From Clostridia bacterium (GTDB taxonomy: Bacteria; Bacillota; Clostridia; UBA1381), in the NCBI GenBank assembly GCA_017935675.1, contig JAGBHE010000095.1, positions 1-64,000 on the forward strand: a stretch of DNA of 64,000 nucleotides, written 5' to 3'. Below the pieces are notes generated by a model. The model ran no database searches, had not been told where the DNA came from, and saw nothing but the letters and a program-made list of their open reading frames with translations. Made by a program: the position numbers and the translations under genes. Shown here in pieces: positions 58,241 to 64,000 of this stretch; the first letter of the stretch is position 1, and the number at the start of each line of letters is the position of its first letter.

Positions 58241-58274
58241 AAAAGAGGCGTTGCTTTAAGCAACACCTCTTTTT
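58241..58274 (-). terminator. Hairpin with T run between ispD and ispF
   Basis: AAAAGAGG-C-GTTGC and GCAAC-A-CCTCTTTT form a long stem with one mismatch; on the minus strand it is followed by TTTTTT and then the ispF ribosome site. It can act as a terminator or partial attenuator. Confidence 0.8.
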
Positions 58275-58308
58275 CTCTAATAAATTCTATGAAAAATACA
58301 GCTTTTGC

Positions 58309-58998
58309 TCACAGTAAATCCGAAAAGCCGGAGCAGCGTTTTCTTAAAATTCCTTCCGCAGCAGAAATGTCCTCAGGCACGGTAAGCTTAATATTATCAG
58401 GGCTTCCGCTTACAAGCTTTACAGGCAGCCCTCCCCACTCAAACAAAGCGCAGTCGTCAGTCACCTGATAACTCTGTTCCTTGGCAAGTACATGAAGCTT
58501 AAGAAGCTCTGAACGTATAAAAACCTGAGGCGTAAAAATTTTAAAAAGCTTTTCGCGCTCTACAGTACCTTTTATAAAACCGTCTGAATCACAAAGCTTC
58601 ATTGTGTCAACGCACGGTGCTCCGACAGCAGCAGCACCAAACTTTATTGCCGCTTCAGCAGCTACGGTTATATCAGCGGCTGTAACAAGAGCACGTGCCG
58701 CATCGTGTATCAATACGTACTTGCTATCAGCCTCAGAAACACCGATAAAAGAAGATTCCTGCCTTGTACTGCCTCCGATTATAACATCAGAGACCTTTTT
58801 AAATCCTGCAGAAAGCATGCGGCAGCGGTCAATATCTCTTCTTCCGGTAACAATTATAATTCTGTCAATCATATCTGACTTTTCAAGCGCATCAAGAGTA
58901 TATAAAATAATTTCCCTGCCCAAAAGCTTTAAGAAAACCTTGTTTACGTCAGCTTTCATACGTGTGCCGCTGCCGGCAGCAAGAAGAACAGCATTCAA
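58309..58998 (-). CDS. ispD: 2-C-methyl-D-erythritol 4-phosphate cytidylyltransferase
   Basis: IspD makes CDP-methylerythritol from MEP and CTP. The 229-residue protein has the nucleotide-binding LLAAGSGTRMKADVNKVFL, the conserved VLIHDAARALV, PCVDTMKL, TPQVF and YQVTDDCALFEW. Start is TTG 58998, nine bases after AGGAGG (MNAVLLAAGSG). It directly follows carD, a common clostridial arrangement. Confidence 0.95.
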   Translation of the reverse strand: MNAVLLAAGSGTRMKADVNKVFLKLLGREIILYTLDALEKSDMIDRIIIVTGRRDIDRCRMLSAGFKKVSDVIIGGSTRQESSFIGVSEADSKYVLIHDAARALVTAADITVAAEAAIKFGAAAVGAPCVDTMKLCDSDGFIKGTVEREKLFKIFTPQVFIRSELLKLHVLAKEQSYQVTDDCALFEWGGLPVKLVSGSPDNIKLTVPEDISAAEGILRKRCSGFSDLL

Positions 58999-59002
58999 TA
59001 TA

Positions 59003-59503
59003 TCATCCCTCCTGCGAAACAAGGAGACGATCTACAATGGAATCCATAATAAGCTCAATGTCTTCACGACCGGCAAAATTGCTCATTACAAGTTCACTTA
59101 CAACTATTTGCTTTGCGTTTCCGAGAATCTTTCGTTCGCTTGTAGAAAGTCCTTTTTTACGCTCACGGTACATAAGATCCTTTAATACGTCAAGAACACG
59201 GTATATATTGCCTGATTTAATTTTTGACATATTTTCACGCTGTCTGCGATTCCAGTTATTATCATCATACAAAGGCTCGTTTTTAAAATAATCCATTACC
59301 TTTTTTGCTTCATCAGCATCAATAACATACCGGACGCCGATTTCTTCGCAATTATCCATTGGTATCAGCACTGTCATATTTCCGGAATGAATTCTCATAA
59401 CATAATATTTTTTCTTCTGACCGAGAATTTCTTTTTCAACAATGGATTCAATAACACCGGCACCATGAAGCGGATACACAATTTTATCCCCAATATCAAA
59501 CAT
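59003..59503 (-). CDS. carD: CarD-family transcription regulator
   Basis: CarD/CdnL proteins bind the RNA polymerase beta subunit and stabilise open promoter complexes, notably at rRNA promoters. The 166-residue protein has the N-terminal RNAP-interaction Tudor-like domain (FDIGDKIVYPLHGAGVIES, YYVMRIHSGNMTVLIPMDN) and a helical DNA-binding C-terminal domain (YRVLDVLKDLMYRERKKGLS, SERKILGNAKQIVVSEL). Confidence 0.93.
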   Translation of the reverse strand: MFDIGDKIVYPLHGAGVIESIVEKEILGQKKKYYVMRIHSGNMTVLIPMDNCEEIGVRYVIDADEAKKVMDYFKNEPLYDDNNWNRRQRENMSKIKSGNIYRVLDVLKDLMYRERKKGLSTSERKILGNAKQIVVSELVMSNFAGREDIELIMDSIVDRLLVSQEG

Positions 59504-59557
59504 TTTTTTCCTGACCTTTCAAGCGGCAACACTTGTGCGCTTATTTGCTTTAAATCT

Positions 59558-59585
59558 ATTATATCACAAATTCAACAAAAGTCAA
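59558..59585 (-). promoter_or_regulatory. Promoter of carD-ispD
   Basis: Minus strand TTGACT (59585-59580), 16 bases, TATAAT (59563-59558). The rest of the carD-serA gap up to 59736 is AT-rich with no coding signal apart from the serA terminator. Confidence 0.8.
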
Positions 59586-59710
59586 AGGATTATTATGAAA
59601 AAAATTAACATTTTGTAATATTGTAGCTTTTTGATAAATTTCAACATAAATTTTAGGGTATTTTTTCAATAAGAAAAATTGCTTTAAATATATGTCTGCA
59701 ATATAGAAAA

Positions 59711-59730
59711 GAGCGGCTTTTCAGCCGCTC
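59711..59730 (-). terminator. Terminator of serA
   Basis: GAGCGGCT and AGCCGCTC form an 8-base stem with a 4-base loop, followed on the minus strand by TTTTC. Confidence 0.85.
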
Positions 59731-59736
59731 CTGATA

Positions 59737-60900
59737 CTATTTAATTATTCTTGCTCTCAACACACCGTCAACCGCTGAAACTTTATTTAAAATATCATCG
59801 GAAAGTTCATGGTCTGTGTTCATAATTGTGTAAGCAACATCATTTTTACTCTTATTTATCATATCAGAAATATTAATGCCCTGATCTGACATTATTTTTG
59901 TAAACTGAGTAATCATATTCGGTATGTTCTTATGAATAACAGCTATACGTCCTTTATCACCGCATGGGAGTGAACAATTCGGAAGATTTACGGAGTTTAC
60001 GATATTTCCGGTTTCAAGATAGTCGGAAAGCTCATTTGCAGCCATGACAGCACAATTATCCTCAGACTCCTCTGTTGAAGCTCCGAGATGAGGTATTGCG
60101 ATAATTCCAGGTACATTGACAGTCTCGGCACACGGGAAATCAACAACATAGCATGATACCTTGCCGTCAGCGATTGCAGCTTTTATATCGTCATTATTTA
60201 CGAGCTCACCGCGTGAGAAGTTCAGAATCTTAACTCCGTCTTTCATTGAAGCAATTGCTTCGCTGTTTATAAACGCACGCGTATCATCTGTCAGAGGAAC
60301 ATGCATTGTAATATAATCACAGTTTTCAAATATATCCTGATAGTTTGACGCCTTTCTGACATGGCTGTCAAGCTTCCATGCAGCGTTTATTGACAGATAA
60401 GGGTCATATCCGATTACTTTCATTCCGAGGTCAATCGCAGCGTTTGCAACGAGAACACCTATTGCGCCAAGACCGATTACGCCAAGGGTCTTTCCCTTAA
60501 TCTCACAGCCGGCAAAGCTTGATTTTCCTTTTTCAACCTGCTTTGCAACATCATCACCGGTAAGACCTGCAGCCCACGAAATTCCATCTGTAATTTTTCT
60601 TGAAGCAAGTAAAAGACCGGCAATAACAAGCTCCTTAACACCGTTGGCATTTGCCCCCGGCGTATTAAATACAACAATTCCTTTTTCAGTGCACTTTGGA
60701 ATGGGTATATTGTTTGTACCTGCTCCCGCTCTTGCAACAGCTTTCAAAGACTCCGGAAGCTCCATATCGTGCATGGCAAAGCTTCTGAGAATAATTCCAT
60801 CAGCATTTGCCGCAGAGTCATCTGTAATACTGTATTTGGACGAATCCAGCTGCTCAAGACCGCATGCGGCAATTTTATTAAGTGTCAGAATATTAAACAT
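59737..60900 (-). CDS. serA: D-3-phosphoglycerate dehydrogenase
   Basis: First enzyme of serine synthesis. The 387-residue protein has the N-terminal catalytic region (RAGAGTNNIPIPKC, VFNTPGANANGVKELVI), the NAD Rossmann motif GVIGLGAIGVLVANAAIDLG, NFSRGELVNNDDI, the catalytic His in PHLGASTEESEDN, and a C-terminal ACT domain (IAVIHKNIPNMITQFTKIM) for serine feedback. It lies 43 bases after serC. Confidence 0.94.
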   Translation of the reverse strand: MFNILTLNKIAACGLEQLDSSKYSITDDSAANADGIILRSFAMHDMELPESLKAVARAGAGTNNIPIPKCTEKGIVVFNTPGANANGVKELVIAGLLLASRKITDGISWAAGLTGDDVAKQVEKGKSSFAGCEIKGKTLGVIGLGAIGVLVANAAIDLGMKVIGYDPYLSINAAWKLDSHVRKASNYQDIFENCDYITMHVPLTDDTRAFINSEAIASMKDGVKILNFSRGELVNNDDIKAAIADGKVSCYVVDFPCAETVNVPGIIAIPHLGASTEESEDNCAVMAANELSDYLETGNIVNSVNLPNCSLPCGDKGRIAVIHKNIPNMITQFTKIMSDQGINISDMINKSKNDVAYTIMNTDHELSDDILNKVSAVDGVLRARIIK

Positions 60901-60943
60901 TTTTTATCTCCTTTTCACTTCTGAACGGAAATTAAATCCGTAT

Positions 60944-62017
60944 TCAAATATTTTCAGCCTCAAACTTCTTCATGAACCGAACAAGCTTTTCAACGCCTTC
61001 AACCGGCATTGCGTTATATATACTTGCTCTCATTCCGCCGACTGTTCTGTGACCTTTAAGATTAACAAAGCCTGCTTCCTTTGCCTCTTTTACAAACTTT
61101 GCGTCAAGCTCATCATTTCCGGTTACAAACGGAATATTCATAAGCGAACGATCCTCAGGAACAACAGTACCCTTGAAAAGCTTTGAAGAATCAAGGAAAT
61201 CATACAGCATCTTTGCTTTCTTTTCGTTGATTTTCTGTAACGCTGCAACGCCTCCCTGCTCTTTTACCCATTCAAGAACAAGCTTTAATACATATATCGC
61301 ATATGTAGGCGGCGTGTTATAGAGTGAATCATTCTTTGCATGGATCTCGTAATCAAACATTGTCGGTGTACCGGGCAGACAATTTCCGATAAGGTCATCA
61401 CGCACGATAACAAGCGTCACGCCTGCAGGCCCGAGATTTTTCTGTGCTCCCGCAAACAAGAGACCGAATTTCGAAACATCAATTACCTCTGACATTACAC
61501 ACGATGAAATATCAGCAACAAGTACAGCGTCTGTTTCGGGAAGCAATGTATATCTTGTTCCGTAAATAGTATTATTGTAGCAGATGTAGAAATAATCCGC
61601 ATCCTTTGAAAAGCTTGCGGGATCAAGCTTCGGAATATAGCTGAACGTCTTATCGGCAGAGCTTGCCACACGATTAACTTCAATATATTTTTCTGCCTCT
61701 TGTGCAGCCTTCTTAGCCCATTGACCGGTTATAACATAATCAGCCTTTTTGTTTCTGGCAAGATTCATGGGTACCATGGCAAATTGGCTTGAAGCACCTC
61801 CCTGAAGGAAAAGAACCTTGTAATTGTCAGGAACATTCATAAGCTCGCGAACAAGCGCCTCGGCATTTTTTATTATATCGTCATAATCTTTAGATCGATG
61901 ACTCATCTCCATGACAGACATGCCGGACTTTCCGTATTCTGTCATTTCATCCTGCGCCCTTTTAAGAACCTCAAGGGGCAGCATTGATGGTCCTGCCGAA
62001 AAATTATAAACTCTCAT
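60944..62017 (-). CDS. serC: Phosphoserine aminotransferase
   Basis: PLP enzyme converting 3-phosphohydroxypyruvate to phosphoserine. The 357-residue protein begins VYNFSAGPSMLPLEVL and shows FLQGGASSQFAMVPMNL, the PLP lysine in FAGAQKNLGPAGVT, YNTPPTYAIYVLKLVLEW and HRTVGGMRASIYNAM. It heads a serC-serA operon; serB is not here. Confidence 0.96.
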   Translation of the reverse strand: MRVYNFSAGPSMLPLEVLKRAQDEMTEYGKSGMSVMEMSHRSKDYDDIIKNAEALVRELMNVPDNYKVLFLQGGASSQFAMVPMNLARNKKADYVITGQWAKKAAQEAEKYIEVNRVASSADKTFSYIPKLDPASFSKDADYFYICYNNTIYGTRYTLLPETDAVLVADISSCVMSEVIDVSKFGLLFAGAQKNLGPAGVTLVIVRDDLIGNCLPGTPTMFDYEIHAKNDSLYNTPPTYAIYVLKLVLEWVKEQGGVAALQKINEKKAKMLYDFLDSSKLFKGTVVPEDRSLMNIPFVTGNDELDAKFVKEAKEAGFVNLKGHRTVGGMRASIYNAMPVEGVEKLVRFMKKFEAENI

Positions 62018-62063
62018 TTGAACGACCTCCGATATTTTTTTGTGTCATGTATACACTTATTAT

Positions 62064-62092
62064 ATTATATCTCTTTTTTCTTAATTCGTCAA
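62064..62092 (-). promoter_or_regulatory. Promoter of serC-serA
   Basis: Minus strand TTGACG (62092-62087), 17 bases, TATAAT (62069-62064). Confidence 0.8.
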
Positions 62093-62185
62093 TATTTTCA
62101 CAAAGATATTTTAAAGATTTTTTAACAAAAAAAATTAGATTTATTTGATTTTTTGCGTAAAAACAACCAAAAGGCACAAAATATC

Positions 62186-62923
62186 TCACGCCAACGCCGC
62201 AAAAACAAGTCTTTGCGATTTATCTGTGCTTTTTTCAAACGAAAATCCATCAAAGACTTCAACTGTCGAAAAGCCTCCGTCAATAAGAGCTTTTTTTATT
62301 TGTTTTTCGCTGTAAGCACGCTGAATCTGTATCTCGCGGAAGCGTTTATACGCACCGTCTTTTTCCTTTGAAAAGAAATTAAGCTCCATCCGGCAAAGAC
62401 CGGATTTATATTCATTCTCCCAAGCATAAAACATATCTTCCGTGTCATATACAAATGTGTTTGAGCCAAGAATATTTTTAAGCTTATAGGGCGAACTGAT
62501 ATCAAAAACAAAAATGCCGTCGTTATCAATAAAGCATGTGCGTATTCTTTTAAAAATATTTTTCAGATCATTATAGCTTGTTATGTAATTAAATCCGTCA
62601 AGCATACACAAAAAAGCGCCGCAGCTGCCGTAAAGATCAAGCTTTCTTAAGTCCTGGTGCAGAAACAGAATATCGCAGCCGGCTTTTTCTGCTTTATCTC
62701 CTGCAACATTCAGCATATCCTCCGAGATATCAACAGCAATAACATCATATCCTTTTTTCGCCATGGGAATCGAAACATTTCCCGTTCCCGCAGCAAGGTC
62801 GCAGACAAGCTCAGGCGATTTGTTGAAATGCTTGAAAATATTTTCTATAAAATCGGTTATGCCATCATAATCTATATCCTGAAGCATAAGCGAATCATAA
62901 ACCGAAGCAAATTCAGCGTACAC
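62186..62923 (-). CDS. SAM-dependent class I methyltransferase
   Basis: The 245-residue protein has the methyltransferase core: LVCDLAAGTGNVSIPMAKKG (SAM motif I), VIAVDISEDML (motif II acidic residue), FLHQDLRKLDL and FLCMLDGFNYITS. A C-terminal beta region (YKSGLCRMELNFF, FREIQIQRAYSEKQIKKAL) resembles the common YwaD-neighbour type methyltransferases of Clostridia. The substrate is unknown. I start at GTG 62923 behind AAAGGTGG. Confidence 0.85.
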   Translation of the reverse strand: MYAEFASVYDSLMLQDIDYDGITDFIENIFKHFNKSPELVCDLAAGTGNVSIPMAKKGYDVIAVDISEDMLNVAGDKAEKAGCDILFLHQDLRKLDLYGSCGAFLCMLDGFNYITSYNDLKNIFKRIRTCFIDNDGIFVFDISSPYKLKNILGSNTFVYDTEDMFYAWENEYKSGLCRMELNFFSKEKDGAYKRFREIQIQRAYSEKQIKKALIDGGFSTVEVFDGFSFEKSTDKSQRLVFAALA

Positions 62924-62954
62924 AAAAAAACCACCTTTAAAATAATATATTGAA

Positions 62955-62983
62955 ATTATATCATTTCTCGGTGGTTTTGTCAA
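62955..62983 (-). promoter_or_regulatory. Promoter of the methyltransferase gene
   Basis: Minus strand TTGACA (62983-62978), 17 bases, TATAAT (62960-62955). Confidence 0.85.
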
Positions 62984-63046
62984 CTGCTGTGCAGAATAAA
63001 AAATCAGCAAAAATCAAACAACCTTCATAAGCTTATTCAGTCACAA

Positions 63047-63076
63047 GCGGGGATGCCGCCCGGTGCAGCATCCCGC
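63047..63076 (-). terminator. GC-rich hairpin after clpC
   Basis: GCGGGGATGC and GCATCCCGC pair with one bulge. No strong T run follows, so termination is only probable. It is flanked by a 15-base near-direct repeat (63029-63043 and 63085-63099). Confidence 0.45.
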
Positions 63077-63093
63077 CGGTTTCGGAAACTTAT

Positions 63094-64000
63094 TCAATCA
63101 GCTTTGACTATTATATATTTGTCATCGGAATAATCTATCGTGATTTTATCACCGGCTTTAACGCTGCCGTCTATGATTTCCTCGCTTATAAGATCCTCTA
63201 TATCCGACTGTATGGCACGGCGCAGCGGTCTTGCGCCGTAGACAGGATCAAATCCAGATTCGGCGATTTTCTTTACTGCCGCATCGGAGAAATCGGCTTT
63301 TATTTCGTTTGCCGCAAGTCTGCCCGCCAATCCATTAAGCATAATTTGTGCGATTTTCCGGATATCCTCCGATGTCAGGCGCGAGAATACCATAATTTCA
63401 TCAATTCTGTTAAGAAATTCAGGTCTGAAAGCTCGTTTCACTTCTTCCATAACTTTTTCACGTATTTTCTTATTATCCTCCGAAGCATCTTCCGAGTTTA
63501 ATTCCTTAGAGAAACCAAGCTTCGCCCCCTGAGGATTCAGAATGTTCTTTGCGCCGAGGTTCGATGTCATAATAATGACTGTATTCCTGAAATCAACCTT
63601 TCTGCCCTGAGCATCTGTCAGAATCCCGTCCTCAAGCACCTGAAGAAGTATATTGAAAACGTCAGGATGAGCTTTTTCAATTTCATCAAAAAGGAGCACG
63701 CTGTAAGGATGTCTCCTTATTTTTTCCGTAAGCTGTCCTCCCTCTTCAAAGCCTACATATCCCGGAGGTGAACCGATAAACTTTGAAACGGCATGCTTTT
63801 CCATATACTCCGACATATCAACTCTGATCATAGCATCCTCAGAACCAAACATGCTTTCCGCAAGTGCTTTTGAAAGCTCGGTTTTACCGACGCCGGTAGG
63901 ACCCAGGAACAGGAATGAACCTATCGGTCTTTTCGGGTCTTTAAGTCCTGCCCTGCCGCGTCTTATCGCTCTTGCAACCGCCTTTACCGCATCATCCTGT
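63094..64000 (-). CDS. clpC: ATP-dependent Clp protease ATP-binding subunit ClpC, C-terminal part
   Basis: The gene runs off the window; about 301 C-terminal residues are visible. Seen: Walker [17 protein letters not shown] of the second AAA+ domain, [21 protein letters not shown], Walker [41 protein letters not shown] (arginine finger region) and the D2-small [19 protein letters not shown]. ClpC unfolds substrates for ClpP and acts with adaptors such as McsB or MecA. The lack of the N-terminal and linker regions in the window leaves a small chance of ClpE or ClpB. Confidence 0.9.
   Translation of the reverse strand, partial: QDDAVKAVARAIRRGRAGLKDPKRPIGSFLFLGPTGVGKTELSKALAESMFGSEDAMIRVDMSEYMEKHAVSKFIGSPPGYVGFEEGGQLTEKIRRHPYSVLLFDEIEKAHPDVFNILLQVLEDGILTDAQGRKVDFRNTVIIMTSNLGAKNILNPQGAKLGFSKELNSEDASEDNKKIREKVMEEVKRAFRPEFLNRIDEIMVFSRLTSEDIRKIAQIMLNGLAGRLAANEIKADFSDAAVKKIAESGFDPVYGARPLRRAIQSDIEDLISEEIIDGSVKAGDKITIDYSDDKYIIVKAD

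Overview
The window reads as a low-to-mid GC, spore-forming anaerobe of the class Clostridia (Bacillota). Pointers are a YunB sporulation protein, a T-box leader before thrS, PyrR-type attenuation of the pyr operon, CarD, HutP-like and DnaD-type proteins, an electron-bifurcating Etf/lactate dehydrogenase set, frequent TTG/GTG starts with strong GGAGG sites, and near-consensus TTGACA-17-TATAAT promoters. I saw no rRNA, tRNA, CRISPR array or insertion sequence. Genus cannot be fixed from the sequence alone.

Layout. 1-4858 (+): a palindromic element at the window edge, dtd, then an operon nusB, TsaD-like protein, xseA, xseB, ispA, YuiD-like membrane protein. 4999-8384 (+): etfB, etfA with an N-terminal ferredoxin-like domain, and an FAD lactate dehydrogenase. 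8415-10165 (+): a complete retron (msr-msd RNA, reverse transcriptase) followed by a membrane/zinc-domain protein that is a candidate effector. 10247-14768: two polysaccharide deacetylases, fba, a cysteine-rich protein and ogg. 14911-23688 (+): an M18 aminopeptidase, a broken topB, uvrB, a small hypothetical protein, uvrA. 23837-30460 (+): three secreted proteins: a 1620-residue LRR/InlB-repeat/Ig/cohesin-like/dockerin protein and two smaller cohesin-like proteins. 30494-36510 (+): T-box, thrS (interrupted by an in-frame TAA), yunB, ligA, M20 amidohydrolase. 36541-53113 (-): capA, a DUF6873-like gene with an acetyl esterase, the pyr operon (pyrC-carA-carB-pyrK-pyrD-pyrF) behind a PyrR-type leader, then folA, a flavoprotein, a HutP-like gene, malQ, nagA and a guanylate-kinase-like gene. 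53236-53535 (+): a small membrane protein. 53540-64000 (-): dnaD-like, ppiB, gyrA (frameshifted), ispF, ispD, carD, serA, serC, a methyltransferase and the 3' end of clpC.

Most of the window is housekeeping: DNA repair and topology (xseAB, ogg, uvrAB, ligA, topB, gyrA), isoprenoid synthesis (ispA, ispD, ispF), pyrimidines, serine and cell-wall modification. The accessory parts are the retron and the surface-protein operon. The best candidate for an undescribed system is the retron at 8415-10165: the reverse transcriptase has the retron-specific NAxxH and VTG motifs, the upstream RNA folds with paired a1/a2 ends and an msd stem, and the partner is a three-helix membrane protein with an exported CxxC/His domain.

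A caution: topB, thrS and gyrA, normally intact core genes, each carry a disrupting change (homopolymer A9, nonsense TAA, homopolymer A7), and topB also lacks a good start codon. This may reflect sequence or assembly errors, real decay, or recoding; reads are needed to decide.
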